From contig JAJZTQ010000007.1 in the NCBI GenBank assembly GCA_021848825.1, positions 1-64,000 of the forward strand: a stretch of DNA of 64,000 nucleotides. Reading direction: 5' to 3'. Below, piece by piece: positions 17,732-28,457 of the stretch. Source of the stretch: Pseudomonadota bacterium. Lineage in GTDB: Bacteria; Pseudomonadota; Gammaproteobacteria; Burkholderiales; JABEVD01. Below the pieces are notes generated by a model that was not told where the DNA came from, made no database searches, and worked only from the letters and a program-made list of their open reading frames with translations. Numbering within the stretch: the stretch's first letter is position 1; every line of letters starts with the position of its first letter. Both the position numbers and the translations under genes were made by a program.

Positions 17732-17754
17732 CAATTCAATTTCGGGAGAACATT

Positions 17755-18096
17755 ATGGCGAGTGTTGTCGGTTCGTGGGTCATGACCAGCGATTGGGGAT
17801 GCGATGGCAGCATCACCGGTTCCTGGAACCAGACGTTCAATGCGGACGGAACCTGGACTTCCAGTCTCGGACACAGCGGCAGGTGGTTCCAGGTCGAAGG
17901 GCTTGTCGCGTTTACTTTCAACGATACCGCGAACCTGGTCTACGTGGGCAATCTCTCCGGCAGCTGGATGGCAGGTACTCAGGGATATGAAACGCCCGGC
18001 GGCATAAAGGGCTGCTACGGCGCCCACCGGGCAGGGATTGCGGCTGCGCCCACGCTCACGGCAGTCAAGGCGCATGATCCCGCACTCGGACACTGA
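17755..18096 (+). CDS. Unknown small beta-rich protein
   Basis: I do not recognise this 113-residue protein. It has no signal peptide. The sequence is rich in Trp, Gly, Ser and Thr and alternates short strands: GSWVMTSDWGCDGSITGSWN, then FNADGTWTSSLGHSGRW and LVYVGNLSGSWMAGT. This suggests a small beta-barrel such as a lipocalin- or avidin-like fold, though that is inference. The last 20 or so residues are low complexity and Ala-rich. GGGAGA precedes the start. A perfect inverted repeat in its leader suggests regulated expression. Confidence 0.65.
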   Translation: MASVVGSWVMTSDWGCDGSITGSWNQTFNADGTWTSSLGHSGRWFQVEGLVAFTFNDTANLVYVGNLSGSWMAGTQGYETPGGIKGCYGAHRAGIAAAPTLTAVKAHDPALGH

Positions 18097-18141
18097 AGCC
18101 TGACCATCGACCGCGCGGCAAATTTCAAGGTTTTGCCGCGC

Positions 18142-18567
18142 TCACTCGATGAATCCTAGCGCCTTCCTCTCCTCCGGATTCGGCATGATCGCCATGGCGG
18201 TTTTCATTTTCCTGAATCCGAACCGCTCGTAAAACGGTCCCTTGCCTGGCGCAGCATACAGGGTGATGATCTCGACATCGGCATGCTCGACGAGACGACG
18301 GATGATTTCGCTCCCTATGCCTTTTCCCTGATAATCGGGCAGCACCGCAACGTCGTAGATCGCCGCCCGCCATACGCCATCGGAAAGCGCTCGCCCCGCG
18401 CCGATAAGTTTCTTTCCGTCATGAACGAACACCTTCAGCAGGCTGTTCCGGAATGCGAGTTCCAGTTTTTCAGGCTGGCGCCTTTTCCCGAGCGGAGCAA
18501 GCTCGTAAAGCCGGGCCAATTCTTCCCAGGAGATCCTTTTTTCATCAGTCGAGAAGCGGATGTCCAT
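18142..18567 (-). CDS. GNAT family N-acetyltransferase
   Basis: A 141-residue acyl-CoA-dependent acetyltransferase. The acetyl-CoA loop is QGKGIGSEII at about residues 79-88, after the strand IYDVAVLPDY. The C-terminal LYAAPGKGPFYERFGF is the usual motif B region. The substrate is unknown. It ends the long minus-strand cluster and starts 4 bases after metZ, so it is probably expressed with it. Confidence 0.85.
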   Translation of the reverse strand: MDIRFSTDEKRISWEELARLYELAPLGKRRQPEKLELAFRNSLLKVFVHDGKKLIGAGRALSDGVWRAAIYDVAVLPDYQGKGIGSEIIRRLVEHADVEIITLYAAPGKGPFYERFGFRKMKTAMAIMPNPEERKALGFIE

Positions 18568-18571
18568 GGCA

Positions 18572-19735
18572 TCAGGAAAGGCCGCGAGACAGGTCCTTCC
18601 TGATGTCCTCGACGGATTCGAGCCCCACCGCGAGTCGCAGCAGCCCTTCCCCTATTCCTGCCGCCGCCCGGGCTTCAGGCGAGATCCTGCCATGAGTGGT
18701 CGTTGCAGGATGGGTGATGGTGCTCTTCGTGTCGCCCAAATTCGCCGTGATCGATATCATCCTCGTCGAATCGACGACCTTCCATGCAGCCTCCCTTCCT
18801 CCCTCGACTTCGAAAGAGACGATCGCCCCGCCGGAACTCTGCTGCCTCTTCGCCAGCGCATGCTGCGGATGGGAGGAAAGCCAGGGATAATAGACCCTGC
18901 CGATCCCGGGCTGGGACTCAAGCCATTGCGCGATCTCGAGCGCGGCCCTCGACTGGGCGTCCATCCTGATCTTCAGCGTCTCCATGCCCTTCAGGAATAC
19001 CCAGGCGTTGAAAGCGCTCATCGTCGGGCCGGCGGTCCTGAGGAAATTCTTCACCCCTTCCATCGATTCATTGCTTCCCAATACCGCCCCCCCCAATACC
19101 CTTCCCTGCCCGTCCAGGTATTTTGTCGCAGAGTGAATGACGATATCCGCCCCGAGTTCGATCGGTCTCTGTATGGCCGGCGTGCAGAAGCAGTTGTCGA
19201 CAGCGAGCTTCGCGCCGGCCTTCCTGGCTATTTCGGAAAGCGCCGAAATGTCCGAGAGCTCCATCAGGGGGTTGGAAGGCGTCTCGACGAAAAACAGCCT
19301 GGTATTGGGCTTCACCGCCTTTTCCCATTCCGAGACGTCGGAAGCCGAAACGAAACTCGTCTCCACGCCGAAGCGCTTCATGATGTTGCCGAAGAGCTGG
19401 ACCGTCGAACCGAATATGCTACGGGAAGAAATGATATGATCGCCCGCGCCGAGCAGCCCCATTGCGCAGGCAAGGATCGCCGACATGCCTGAAGATGTCG
19501 CGACGCAGGCTTCCGCCCCTTCCAGGGCTGCAAGCCGCTCCTGGAAAGAGGTGACAGTGGGATTGGTGAATCTCGCATAGATGTTGCCCGGCTCCTCCCC
19601 CCTGAACCTCGCGGCAGCCTGAGCTGCGCTCTCGAAGACGAAGCTCGAAGTGAGATAGACCGCATCGGAATGCTCGTTGAACTGGCTGCGGTGTATGCCC
19701 GATCTCACCGCCAGCGTTTCGAATTCATATTCCAT
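18572..19735 (-). CDS. metZ: O-succinylhomoserine sulfhydrylase
   Basis: A 387-residue PLP enzyme of the Cys/Met metabolism family that makes homocysteine directly from O-succinylhomoserine and sulfide. The PLP lysine lies in HSATKYLDGQGR (about residues 202-213), and YARFTNPT and ATSSGMSAI are also typical. MetZ rather than MetB is favoured because purF-metZ is the standard betaproteobacterial order. It starts one base after the purF stop. Confidence 0.93.
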   Translation of the reverse strand: MEYEFETLAVRSGIHRSQFNEHSDAVYLTSSFVFESAAQAAARFRGEEPGNIYARFTNPTVTSFQERLAALEGAEACVATSSGMSAILACAMGLLGAGDHIISSRSIFGSTVQLFGNIMKRFGVETSFVSASDVSEWEKAVKPNTRLFFVETPSNPLMELSDISALSEIARKAGAKLAVDNCFCTPAIQRPIELGADIVIHSATKYLDGQGRVLGGAVLGSNESMEGVKNFLRTAGPTMSAFNAWVFLKGMETLKIRMDAQSRAALEIAQWLESQPGIGRVYYPWLSSHPQHALAKRQQSSGGAIVSFEVEGGREAAWKVVDSTRMISITANLGDTKSTITHPATTTHGRISPEARAAAGIGEGLLRLAVGLESVEDIRKDLSRGLS

Positions 19736-19736
19736 T

Positions 19737-21260
19737 TCACCTCTCCTCTGCAGTCACCAGATTGAGATCGAGCTGCGTCCCTGACGATTCCTGCTGGGCG
19801 CGCTTCCCGTCGCGAAGCTGTTCTATGCTCGCAAGATAATTGGGCGTCACATCCCCTGTGATATAGTAGCCGTCGAAACAGGAGCTTTCAAAGTTGCATA
19901 TCTCCGGATTGACCTGCCTGACGCTCTTCTTGAGCGATTCCAGGTCCTGGTATATCAGCCTGTCAGCGCCGATTTCCCTTGCGATCTCCTCGTCGCTCCT
20001 GCCCGTCGCGATCAGTTCGCTTCTGGTCGGCATGTCTATTCCGTAGACGTTGGGGAAACGGACGGGAGGCGCTGCGGAAGCGAAATAGACCTTCCTGGCC
20101 CCCGCCTCCCGCGCCATCTGGACGATCTCCCGGCTGGTCGTGCCCCTGACGATGGAATCGTCGACGAGCATCACGTTCTTTCCCCTGAACTCGACCCCGA
20201 TGGCATTGAGCTTCTGCCTGACCGATTTTTTCCTCATCGCCTGTCCCGGCATGATGAATGTCCGGCCTATGTAGCGATTCTTGACGAAGCCTTCCCTGAA
20301 ATCGAGGCCCAGCCGGTTGGCAAGCTGCAATGCGCTGGGACGGCTCGAATCCGGTATCGGGATGACGACGTCTATGTCGAGATTCCCCATCGTTCTCGAA
20401 ATCTTGTCTGCAAGATGTTCGCCCATCCTCAGGCGTGATTCGTAAACCGATATGCCGTCTATCAGCGAATCGGGGCGGGCCAGGTAGACATACTCGAAGA
20501 TGCAGGGATGATGAGCTGACTGCGGCGCGCAATGCTTGCTGTAGAAATTGCCTTCCATGTCGATGAAGATCGCTTCCCCGGGCGCGACATCCCGATCGAG
20601 CCTGAACCCGAGGGTGTCGAGCGCGACGCTTTCGGAAGCGACGAGATATTCGACACCCATTTCGGTCTCGTTCCTGCCGAATACGAGCGGCCTGATGCCG
20701 TAGGGATCCCGGAATGCGAGCAGGCCGTATCCCGCGATCATCGCCACGACGGCATAAGCGCCCCTGCACCGCCTGTGCACGCCGGATACCGCAGAAAAGA
20801 TGATTTCAGGATCGAGATTGTAATTGACCGAGCATTCCTGAAGCTCATGGGCGAGCACATTGAGCAGCACCTCGGAATCGGAATTGGTGTTGACATGCCG
20901 CAGATCCTGCCTGAAGAGTTCTTCCTTCAGCTGTTCGGCATTGGTCAGATTTCCGTTATGCCCCAAAACGATGCCGAAAGGCGAATTGACGTAGAAGGGC
21001 TGGGCTTCTGCGGAAGATTCGGAAGATCCGGCAGTCGGATACCGGACATGGGCTATGCCCATGTTTCCCTGGAGCGAGCGCATGTTGCGCGTCCTGAACA
21101 CGTCGCGAACCAGTCCGTTTGCCTTGTGCATGTGGAAAACGCTGCCTTCGCTCGTCGCTATTCCCGCCGCATCCTGCCCCCTGTGCTGCAGCACCAGCAG
21201 GCCGTCGTACAGCACCTGATTGACTGGCGTTTTCGCAACGATGCCTAGAATTCCGCACAT
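19737..21260 (-). CDS. purF: Amidophosphoribosyltransferase
   Basis: First committed step of purine synthesis: glutamine and PRPP give phosphoribosylamine. The 507-residue protein begins MCGILGIV, exposing the catalytic cysteine at position 2 after Met removal. The PRPP-binding motif [14 protein letters not shown] lies at about residues 365-378. There is no propeptide before the cysteine. cvpA lies 7 bases upstream, the same cvpA-purF pairing seen in E. coli. Confidence 0.97.
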   Translation of the reverse strand: MCGILGIVAKTPVNQVLYDGLLVLQHRGQDAAGIATSEGSVFHMHKANGLVRDVFRTRNMRSLQGNMGIAHVRYPTAGSSESSAEAQPFYVNSPFGIVLGHNGNLTNAEQLKEELFRQDLRHVNTNSDSEVLLNVLAHELQECSVNYNLDPEIIFSAVSGVHRRCRGAYAVVAMIAGYGLLAFRDPYGIRPLVFGRNETEMGVEYLVASESVALDTLGFRLDRDVAPGEAIFIDMEGNFYSKHCAPQSAHHPCIFEYVYLARPDSLIDGISVYESRLRMGEHLADKISRTMGNLDIDVVIPIPDSSRPSALQLANRLGLDFREGFVKNRYIGRTFIMPGQAMRKKSVRQKLNAIGVEFRGKNVMLVDDSIVRGTTSREIVQMAREAGARKVYFASAAPPVRFPNVYGIDMPTRSELIATGRSDEEIAREIGADRLIYQDLESLKKSVRQVNPEICNFESSCFDGYYITGDVTPNYLASIEQLRDGKRAQQESSGTQLDLNLVTAEER

Positions 21261-21267
21261 ATTCGAC

Positions 21268-21780
21268 TCACTTGTAGTTTAATCTTCTGCCGCCGAAGCG
21301 GATATGCCTGGACATGGTTTCCGGAAGCCATGACCCTGCAATCACCGCACCTGTCTCCAGCAGCCCCCGGAATCGGGCATGCTGCCATGCCGTGCTCTCT
21401 GGAAACGAAGTCAGCCCGGAGAGGAGCACGAGCACCAGAACGATCAATGCTCCCCTCGCGAAACCGAACAGCAAACCGAGCATGCCATCCATCCATCCCA
21501 GTCCGGCCTTCTTCACGATGCCAGACAGCAGCCTCGTCAACAGCGCCAAGACGATCAGCAACCCCAGGAAAATCGCGACGAAGGCGACCAGAATCCTGAG
21601 CGGTGCGCCCGAAATGGCCTGGGGCAGCATCTCGGCTAGCAACGGCGAAAAATGGTTCGCGCTCCAGAATGCGGCAAACCATGCTGCGACGGATAGCGTT
21701 TCCCTGACAAAGCCGCGCATCAGCCCGAGCAGCACCGAAACGATCAGGATGCCGAGAACCGCATAATCGATCGCAGTCAT
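21268..21780 (-). CDS. cvpA: CvpA family membrane protein
   Basis: A 170-residue inner-membrane protein with four hydrophobic segments. It opens [20 protein letters not shown], followed by [18 protein letters not shown], both typical of CvpA (colicin V production protein). Its precise function is unsettled; it is linked to envelope stress tolerance in enterics. The gene is 2 bases after the SPOR gene and 7 before purF. Confidence 0.9.
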   Translation of the reverse strand: MTAIDYAVLGILIVSVLLGLMRGFVRETLSVAAWFAAFWSANHFSPLLAEMLPQAISGAPLRILVAFVAIFLGLLIVLALLTRLLSGIVKKAGLGWMDGMLGLLFGFARGALIVLVLVLLSGLTSFPESTAWQHARFRGLLETGAVIAGSWLPETMSRHIRFGGRRLNYK

Positions 21781-21782
21781 GA

Positions 21783-22367
21783 CTACAACGCCTTGACAAC
21801 CCCGACCACTCCGGATTTCGCAATTCTCTTGCGCACAACCTCGGCAGCGGCACGGCTGGGATAGGGGCCTGCGCGCACCCGCGTCTTGCCGCCCATGCCT
21901 TCGACATAAGTCTTTATCCCTGCCGACTCCAGCTTCTTCCTGAGATCTCGCGCATTCTCCCTGTTCGAAAACACGCCCAGCTGAACGACATATCCGGCCT
22001 GTTTTTCAGTCTTCTTGACTGATTGAATTTCCTTTGCATGCGGATCCTTCTCGACAGGCTTCGCCTTGGCATCGAGACCTGGAGAGGCGGCCGAAGCCGG
22101 GGAAACGCTGGTCGGCGCCATTGGCGCCGAAGCCTGGACATGGCCGGGAGACGCCTGCGGAGCCGAAGCAGGCGCCGGCACGAAAGGCGGGGCTGTTTTT
22201 TCGTCAGGGATCTGGATCTGGACGTTTCCGACAGGCTTCACCTTGTCGTCGAAAACCATGGGTAGAATGACAGCAGCAAGCACCGCAAGCGCGACCGCGC
22301 CTACCAGCCTCCTCCTTGCGCGCTTCCTGAGCTGGATTTCCTCTTCGGAAACAGTCTGTTTCGCCAT
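21783..22367 (-). CDS. SPOR domain protein (DedD-like)
   Basis: A 194-residue single-pass inner-membrane protein. It has a basic N-terminus (RKRARRR), one membrane segment at about residues 22-41, a Pro/Ala-rich linker (about 60-110) and a C-terminal SPOR domain (about 118-194) with YVVQLGVFSNRENARDLRKK. SPOR domains bind denuded peptidoglycan at the division septum, so a role in cell division is likely. The position between folC and cvpA matches dedD. Confidence 0.88.
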   Translation of the reverse strand: MAKQTVSEEEIQLRKRARRRLVGAVALAVLAAVILPMVFDDKVKPVGNVQIQIPDEKTAPPFVPAPASAPQASPGHVQASAPMAPTSVSPASAASPGLDAKAKPVEKDPHAKEIQSVKKTEKQAGYVVQLGVFSNRENARDLRKKLESAGIKTYVEGMGGKTRVRAGPYPSRAAAEVVRKRIAKSGVVGVVKAL

Positions 22368-22372
22368 ATCCT

Positions 22373-23623
22373 CTAGCCTCGCTGCCCGGGCGGGATCAAC
22401 TTCATGAAATCAGCAACCGTGTAGAACGAACCGAAGATTACAATTCTATCATTTTCGCCCGAAGTCGCACAGGCATGATCCCGCGCATCCTTCAGCGAAT
22501 GAAAAGCAGTGCAGGCTTCGCCATCCTCCCGGGAAAAAGCGAGCTTCAGCCTTTCGATGTCGGCGCCTCTCGGCACATCGAGCGGAAAGATCAGCCATTC
22601 GCTTATCCTGCCTTTCAGTTCCCTGATCACGCCTTCGATATCCTTGTCGGCCAGCATGCCGAATATCGCAATGGTTTTGCCAAGGCATGATTCGCTTCCC
22701 AGATTCTCCGCAAGCATTCTCGCCGCCTGGGGATTGTGTCCGACATCCAAAATGAAATTGCCGATTTTCTGGAATCTTCCGGGCAGTTTCAGATCCTGAA
22801 GCCCTCGCCTGATCGACTCTTCGTCCACGGCAAGCCCTGCCGCATCGATCGCTGCGATTGCAGCGGATGCGTTCATCAGCTGGAATTCGCCTTTCAGCGC
22901 CGGTAAAGGAAGTCCTTTTCTTTCGTTTTCGCCGCGGTAATCCCAGGAATCATGATGCCTTTCGTAACCGAAATCGCGGCCTATCCTGAAAAGTCTCGCG
23001 CCAGTCCTTGCCGCATGAGCCAGAACGGATTCCGGAATGTCCGGATCCGAACAGATTGCGGGCTTGCCGCGCCTCATGATCCCGGCCTTCTCGTAGCCGA
23101 TGGCTTCCCTGGTTTCCCCGAGATAATCCATGTGATCGAAATCGATGCTCGAAATCACAGAACAGTCTGGATCGAAAAGATTGACTGCATCCAGCCTTCC
23201 GCCCAGCCCCACCTCCAGTATGGCGATGTCGACTTTCGCGTCGCAAAAGCATTTGACCGCGGCAAGCGTGGTGTATTCGAAATAGGTGAGGCTGACGGAA
23301 TGCCTTCCCTCTTCGACAACGGAAAAGGCGCTGGCGATCTCATCGTCATCGGCCTCAAAGCCGTTTATCCTGATGCGCTCGTTGAAGCGGAGAATATGAG
23401 GGGAGGTATAGCATCCCACCCTGTATCCTGCATGAAGCAGCATGGATTCCAGCATCGCGCAGGTCGATCCCTTTCCGTTCGTCCCGCCCACGGTGAAGAT
23501 GCGAAAGGAAGGATGAAGGCCCATCCTGGCTTTCACCTTTTCCAGGCGTTCCAGCCCCATTTCTATGGTTCTGGGGTGGACTTTCTCGATATGTTCGAGC
23601 CAGGCTAAAAGGGAATCAGGCAT
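22373..23623 (-). CDS. folC: Folylpolyglutamate/dihydrofolate synthase
   Basis: A 416-residue Mur-ligase-type enzyme that adds glutamate to dihydropteroate and to folates, with ATP. The P-loop is GGTNGKGST at residues 46-54. Further signatures are [13 protein letters not shown] (about 75-87) and [13 protein letters not shown] in the C-terminal domain. It overlaps accD by 8 bases (23616-23623). The gene pair accD-folC is widespread in proteobacteria. Confidence 0.95.
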   Translation of the reverse strand: MPDSLLAWLEHIEKVHPRTIEMGLERLEKVKARMGLHPSFRIFTVGGTNGKGSTCAMLESMLLHAGYRVGCYTSPHILRFNERIRINGFEADDDEIASAFSVVEEGRHSVSLTYFEYTTLAAVKCFCDAKVDIAILEVGLGGRLDAVNLFDPDCSVISSIDFDHMDYLGETREAIGYEKAGIMRRGKPAICSDPDIPESVLAHAARTGARLFRIGRDFGYERHHDSWDYRGENERKGLPLPALKGEFQLMNASAAIAAIDAAGLAVDEESIRRGLQDLKLPGRFQKIGNFILDVGHNPQAARMLAENLGSESCLGKTIAIFGMLADKDIEGVIRELKGRISEWLIFPLDVPRGADIERLKLAFSREDGEACTAFHSLKDARDHACATSGENDRIVIFGSFYTVADFMKLIPPGQRG

Positions 23624-24488
23624 TCACGGCAGGCTGGCGCATCAATAGCGTGATGAGATTGACGAGCTTGTCGCGCATCTCGCGCCTGTCCACGATCATG
23701 TCGACGGCGCCGTGATCGAGCAGGAATTCGGCTCGCTGGAACCCGTCTGGAAGCACTTCCCTCACGGTCTGCTCGATCACCCTGGGCCCGGCGAAACCGA
23801 TCAGCGCGCCAGGTTCTGCAATCACCACATCGCCTATCATGGCGAAACTCGCTGAAACCCCGCCCATGGTGGGGTCTGTCAGGACCGAGATGAAAGGCAG
23901 GCTTTCCCTGGACAGGCGGGTAAGCGCCGCAGTGGTCTTCGCCATCTGCATCAGGGAGAAAAGCCCTTCCTGCATCCTTGCCCCTCCGCTCGCGCTGAAA
24001 ACCACGAAAGGGGTCTTCTGCTCCAGCGCATGCTCCACGCCCCTGACGAAGCGCTCCCCGACCACAGAACCCATGGAGCCGCCCATGAACCTGAATTCGA
24101 AAGCCGCAGCGACGAGCGGAATGCTCCTGATGCTGCCCGCCATGACGATGAGCGCATCGTCCTCCCCGACCTCGTTCTGCGCGGCCGAAATCCTTTCCGT
24201 ATAGCGCCTGCTGTCCTTGAATTTGAGGCTGTCCATGGGCTTCACTTCGATGCCGATCTCGTAGCGATGCTCCGGATCGAAGAGAAGCTCGAGCCTCGTC
24301 CTCGCGCCCAGCCTGTTGTGGAAATTGCATTTCGGACAGACATTCAGGTTGTTTTCGAGATCCGAATAGTAGAGCACGGACTCGCAGCTCGCGCATTTGC
24401 TCCACAGCCCTTCAGGGACGATCTTCCTGGTATCCGTCTCTTCCTTGCGCTTGATCTTGGGCGGCAGCAGTTTTTCGAACCAGCTCAT
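23616..24488 (-). CDS. accD: Acetyl-CoA carboxylase, carboxyltransferase beta subunit
   Basis: With AccA it transfers the carboxyl group from biotin to acetyl-CoA, starting fatty-acid synthesis. The 290-residue protein has an N-terminal zinc ribbon with four cysteines (the CASC and CPKC pairs, about residues 32-54) and the crotonase-like core with [11 protein letters not shown] (about 165-175) and [12 protein letters not shown]. It overlaps trpA by 4 bases, the conserved trpA-accD-folC arrangement. Confidence 0.96.
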   Translation of the reverse strand: MSWFEKLLPPKIKRKEETDTRKIVPEGLWSKCASCESVLYYSDLENNLNVCPKCNFHNRLGARTRLELLFDPEHRYEIGIEVKPMDSLKFKDSRRYTERISAAQNEVGEDDALIVMAGSIRSIPLVAAAFEFRFMGGSMGSVVGERFVRGVEHALEQKTPFVVFSASGGARMQEGLFSLMQMAKTTAALTRLSRESLPFISVLTDPTMGGVSASFAMIGDVVIAEPGALIGFAGPRVIEQTVREVLPDGFQRAEFLLDHGAVDMIVDRREMRDKLVNLITLLMRQPAVNA

Positions 24489-25291
24489 CGCTTCTCCTCG
24501 TCTATCGCCTTCCTGATTGCCGAAAGGAAAGATGAAACATTTTTTGCTGCGGATTCGCGATCAGCACTTTCCATTTCCTTCACTATCCTGCTCCCTATCA
24601 CGATGCCGTCGGCTATCTGCGACGCCGCCCTTGCAGTCGCCTCGTCACGGATGCCGAAACCGATGCACACAGGAATGTCTATCACCTTCCTGATTTCGCC
24701 CACCTTCTCTTCTATCTCCGAGAAGTCGAGATGGGTTGCGCCTGTCACGCCTTTCAGCGAGACGTAATAGACATATCCTGACGCGTATTTCCCTATCTTC
24801 TCCATGCGCGCCATCGATGTCGTAGGGGAAAGCAGGAAAATCGGGGTTATCCCTTCCCTGGAGAAGGCATCAAGCAATTTGCCCCCCTCTTCGGGCGGGC
24901 AGTCCACGGTCAGCACGCCATCCACCCCCGCTTGCTTTGCATCAAGAGCAAATTTTTCGTAACCCATCGCTTCAAAAGGATTCAGATAGCCCATCAGGAT
25001 GACGGGGGTCGCGTCATCCTTCTTCCTGAATTCGGCAACCATTACCAGAATGTCCTTGAGCGAAGTGCCGAACTTCAGCGCACGCTCGGAGGCATGCTGG
25101 ATGACCGGCCCGTCCGACATCGGGTCCGAAAACGGCACGCCGAGCTCGATCATGTCCGCCCCGGCATCCACGAGCGCATGCATCAGGGATACTGTCATCG
25201 ACGGGTGAGGGTCGCCTGCGGTGATGAAGGGAATCAGGGCCTTTTTTCCCTCTTCCTTCAGTCTGCTGAACGAATTATTTATCCGATTCAT
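24485..25291 (-). CDS. trpA: Tryptophan synthase alpha subunit
   Basis: Cleaves indole-3-glycerol phosphate to indole, which is channelled to TrpB. The 268-residue TIM-barrel protein has the catalytic pair Glu49 (in [11 protein letters not shown]) and Asp60 in exactly the E. coli numbering. It overlaps trpB and accD by 4 bases each, which points to translational coupling. Confidence 0.97.
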   Translation of the reverse strand: MNRINNSFSRLKEEGKKALIPFITAGDPHPSMTVSLMHALVDAGADMIELGVPFSDPMSDGPVIQHASERALKFGTSLKDILVMVAEFRKKDDATPVILMGYLNPFEAMGYEKFALDAKQAGVDGVLTVDCPPEEGGKLLDAFSREGITPIFLLSPTTSMARMEKIGKYASGYVYYVSLKGVTGATHLDFSEIEEKVGEIRKVIDIPVCIGFGIRDEATARAASQIADGIVIGSRIVKEMESADRESAAKNVSSFLSAIRKAIDEEKR

Positions 25292-26481
25292 AAGGTGATC
25301 CCCGAACGCTGCGCAACCGTGTTGATATCCTTGTCCCCGCGCCCGGAGAGATTGACCAGAAGCAGCCTGTCCTTCTCCATTTGCGGCGCGAGTTTTGCAG
25401 CATAGGCGAGCGCATGGCTGGATTCGAGCGCAGGGATGATCCCCTCATAGCGGCACAAGGCATGGAATGCATCGAGCGCCTCGCTGTCGGTCACCGAAAC
25501 GTAATCCACCCTCTTGCTGTCTTTCAGCCAGGCATGCTCCGGCCCCACGCCGGGATAGTCCAATCCGGCTGAAATCGAATGGGTGTCGAGAATCTGGCCG
25601 TTTTCGTCCTGCATCAGGTAGGTCCTGTTGCCGTGCAGCACACCCGGTTTCCCGGCGCAGAGCGGCGCGGCATGCCTTCCCGTTTCTATGCCGTCCCCGG
25701 CAGCCTCGACCCCTGTCATGCGAACGCTCTCGTCGTCGAGATAGGGATAAAAAAGCCCGATCGCATTCGACCCTCCTCCCACGCAGGCGATGAGCCTGTC
25801 CGGCTGGCGTCCGAAACCTTCCATCATCTGGGCTTTCGCTTCCCGTCCGATCACCGACTGGAAGTCCCTGACCATCATCGGATAGGGATGAGGGCCTGCA
25901 ACCGTCCCTATGATGTAGAAAGTGCTTTCGACATGGGTGACCCAGTCGCGCATCGCCTCGTTCATGGCATCCTTGAGCGTCTTCGATCCCCCTTCGACAG
26001 GCACCACCGTCGCACCGAGCAGCTTCATCCTGTAGACATTGGGGGCCTGGCGCCTGACATCCTCCGCGCCCATGTAGATCACGCATTCCATGCCGTATCT
26101 TGCAGCCACCGTGGCCGTTGCGACGCCATGCTGACCCGCTCCTGTTTCCGCGATGACACGCCTTTTCCCCATTCTTCTCGCAAGCAGCGCCTGCCCGATG
26201 GTGTTGTTGATCTTGTGCGCGCCGGTATGGTTGAGATCCTCCCGCTTCAGGAGTATCTGCGCGCCGCCCAGATGCTCGGACCAGCGCTTCGCATGATAGA
26301 TCGGGCTGGGGCGACCGACATAATGCTTCAGCTCATGCTCGAATTCCGCCAAGAATATCGGGCACTCCCTGTTGCGGGCATAAGCCTCTCGCAGCGCTTC
26401 TATGGCCCCGACCAATGTCTCCCCGACAAAGATCCCGCCGTAAGGGCCGAAATGGCCTTGACTGTCCGGAAGATCATACAT
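25288..26481 (-). CDS. trpB: Tryptophan synthase beta subunit
   Basis: PLP enzyme that condenses indole with serine to tryptophan. In the 397-residue protein the PLP lysine is Lys90 in HTGAHKINN, and the phosphate-binding GGGSNAIG loop is present at about residues 230-237. It overlaps trpA by 4 bases and trpF by 8. The order trpF-trpB-trpA without trpCDE nearby is usual for this group. Confidence 0.97.
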   Translation of the reverse strand: MYDLPDSQGHFGPYGGIFVGETLVGAIEALREAYARNRECPIFLAEFEHELKHYVGRPSPIYHAKRWSEHLGGAQILLKREDLNHTGAHKINNTIGQALLARRMGKRRVIAETGAGQHGVATATVAARYGMECVIYMGAEDVRRQAPNVYRMKLLGATVVPVEGGSKTLKDAMNEAMRDWVTHVESTFYIIGTVAGPHPYPMMVRDFQSVIGREAKAQMMEGFGRQPDRLIACVGGGSNAIGLFYPYLDDESVRMTGVEAAGDGIETGRHAAPLCAGKPGVLHGNRTYLMQDENGQILDTHSISAGLDYPGVGPEHAWLKDSKRVDYVSVTDSEALDAFHALCRYEGIIPALESSHALAYAAKLAPQMEKDRLLLVNLSGRGDKDINTVAQRSGITL

Positions 26482-27094
26482 CAGCTTTTTTCACTCCTTG
26501 CATGAAAGCGGCCATCTTGCCCGCATCCTTTATCCCTTTCGAGGACTCCACTCCGCTGCTCACGTCCACCGCCCACGGATCGACTTTCAGTATCGCCTCC
26601 GTCACATTCTCCGGATTCAATCCGCCGGAAAGAATCACGGGAAGGGGAAGGCCATGAGGAATCAGGCTCCAGTCGAAAGTCTTCCCGGTCCCTCCCTCCA
26701 CTCCTTCGACGAAGGCATCCAGCAGAATCCCCTTGGCCGAAGTATAGCAAGCTGCGTATTGTACCAAATCAAGATCGGGTTTGACTCTCGCCGCCTTGAT
26801 ATAGGGAATCGAGAACATCGAACAGAAATCCTCCTCTTCCTCTCCGTGGAACTGCAGAAGATCGAGCCTCACTTCCGAAATCACCTTCTCGACTTCGATT
26901 TTTTCGGGATTCACGAAAAGCCCCACCGTGCTGATGAAGGGCGGGAGCGCCCTCGCAATTTCCGATGCCCGTCCCGGATCGACATGACGAGGACTCCCGG
27001 CGTAAAATACGAACCCTATCGCGTGAACGCCGGAATAGGCCGCCGAGAGTGCGTCTTCCTTCCTTGTGATGCCGCATATCTTGACCGGTTTCAA
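26474..27094 (-). CDS. trpF: Phosphoribosylanthranilate isomerase
   Basis: Third dedicated step of tryptophan synthesis. The start is a TTG at 27092-27094, giving [15 protein letters not shown] with catalytic Cys7. AAGGGGA lies a few bases upstream, and the TTGA overlaps the truA stop by 4 bases. A longer in-frame reading from 27130 adds twelve non-conserved residues. The 206-residue product is of normal length, with [10 protein letters not shown] and [12 protein letters not shown]-like barrel motifs visible. Confidence 0.94.
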   Translation of the reverse strand: MKPVKICGITRKEDALSAAYSGVHAIGFVFYAGSPRHVDPGRASEIARALPPFISTVGLFVNPEKIEVEKVISEVRLDLLQFHGEEEEDFCSMFSIPYIKAARVKPDLDLVQYAACYTSAKGILLDAFVEGVEGGTGKTFDWSLIPHGLPLPVILSGGLNPENVTEAILKVDPWAVDVSSGVESSKGIKDAGKMAAFMQGVKKADV

Positions 27095-27867
27095 GGCATT
27101 CCCCTTTCGGGCGCGGGAGGAAGCCCCCATTTCGGATCATAGCCCACCTCGGCGAGATAAAGGCCGCATGGGGAGAAAGTGGGCGCTGCAAGCTTCCTGT
27201 CGCCAGACGCCAGCAGTTCCCCCATCCATGAAGGTTCTTGATTTCCTTTTCCCACGTAGACGAGACTCCCCACGATGTTCCTAACCATATGATGGAGAAA
27301 GGCATTGGCTCTGATATCGAAAACGAAAAGCCTTTCTCTTCTTTCTATGCTGATTTCTCGCATTTCCCTGACCGGGGATTTCGCCTGGCATTCCGCGGCC
27401 CTGAAAGCGCTGAAATCATGCTCGCCTATCAAATGCGAAGCGCCTTCCCTCATCCTATCCAGATCGAGTTCCTGGTGGCACCAGCCCACCTTTCCGCTCA
27501 ATAATCCCGGACGCACCGGGTGATTGAGGAGAAGATAGCGGTATCGCCTGTAAGTCGCGCTGAATCTCGCATGGAATTCGTCTTCGACCGGTTTCGCCCA
27601 GAGCACGGCGATGCCATCCGGAAGATTGCTGTTGACGCCCCTGACCCAGGCCTGGAGGGGTCTTTCGACATCCACGTCGAAATGGGCAACCTGGGATAAC
27701 GCATGCACCCCTTTGTCCGTCCTGCCGGCTGCGGAAACCTCCGTTCTTTTCCCTGCAATGCTGGAAACCGCCGCCTCGACGCTGTCCTGAAGCGTGCAGC
27801 CGAAAGGCTGGCTCTGCCAGCCATGGAAAGTGCTGCCATCGTATTCGAGCCCTATTGCGATTCTCAC
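27091..27867 (-). CDS. truA: tRNA pseudouridine(38-40) synthase
   Basis: Converts uridines 38-40 of the tRNA anticodon arm to pseudouridine. The 258-residue protein has the catalytic aspartate Asp51 in AAGRTDKGVHA. Other conserved stretches include HARFSATYRRYRY and the C-terminal FLHHMVRNIVGSL. It lies between an EcfT-like gene and trpF with 4-base overlaps on both sides; truA next to trpF is standard in betaproteobacteria. Confidence 0.96.
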   Translation of the reverse strand: MRIAIGLEYDGSTFHGWQSQPFGCTLQDSVEAAVSSIAGKRTEVSAAGRTDKGVHALSQVAHFDVDVERPLQAWVRGVNSNLPDGIAVLWAKPVEDEFHARFSATYRRYRYLLLNHPVRPGLLSGKVGWCHQELDLDRMREGASHLIGEHDFSAFRAAECQAKSPVREMREISIERRERLFVFDIRANAFLHHMVRNIVGSLVYVGKGNQEPSWMGELLASGDRKLAAPTFSPCGLYLAEVGYDPKWGLPPAPERGMP

Positions 27868-28457
27868 AGCATCATGACGGACGCGGCCGCGAGCAATGCC
27901 GCGCCATCCCGCATCCTGAAGGAATAAAGGGGAAGCAGGAAACTGGATCTGTCACAGGCCTTGTCGACGAAAGCGACCCTTATCCTTTCCTTCCAGTTCC
28001 CTCCCCCCCCTTCTTCCGCATAGTGCAGGGTGAGAAGCAGCCGGACGGCGATCCTTTCAACATTCATCCAGCGCCTGAAAGGAACAAGAAGCGTATAGAT
28101 GCCGCTCAGCATCTCTTCCCTGCTCGTCGTGGCGTGAAGGAAAGCGAGAAAGGCGATGGTGAGGACGATGCGCCATGCCTGAATTGTGCCGGAAACCAGG
28201 CCTTCCAGGGTCGGTCCGGCATGGAAAACAGGATTTCCCGGGGTCTCGAATGCGTAAATCAGGAAAAGGGACAGGAGTATCCAGCGTATCCTCCTGAGCA
28301 GCCTGAAAAAAAGCCTGTTTCCCTGGCAAAGAAGCATGAACGAGAGAAAAAGCGACAGAAAAAAAAGCATTTCCGCACGTGCAGAAAAAGTCAGAACGGC
28401 GAGCGCAACCCAGAGCAGTATCCTGGTCGCAGGATGCAGGGAAAAAAAATCGGACAT
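27864..28457 (-). CDS. CbiQ/EcfT-like membrane protein
   Basis: A 197-residue membrane protein with about five hydrophobic segments, the last at the extreme C-terminus. The layout and the amphipathic middle region (about residues 100-140, ATTSREEMLSGIYTLLVPFRR) resemble the T component (CbiQ/EcfT) of energy-coupling factor transporters. No EcfA ATPase or S component is nearby, so its role is open. It overlaps fimV by 1 base and truA by 4, so it is part of the operon. Assignment rests on shape and short motifs only. Confidence 0.6.
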   Translation of the reverse strand: MSDFFSLHPATRILLWVALAVLTFSARAEMLFFLSLFLSFMLLCQGNRLFFRLLRRIRWILLSLFLIYAFETPGNPVFHAGPTLEGLVSGTIQAWRIVLTIAFLAFLHATTSREEMLSGIYTLLVPFRRWMNVERIAVRLLLTLHYAEEGGGGNWKERIRVAFVDKACDRSSFLLPLYSFRMRDGAALLAAASVMML

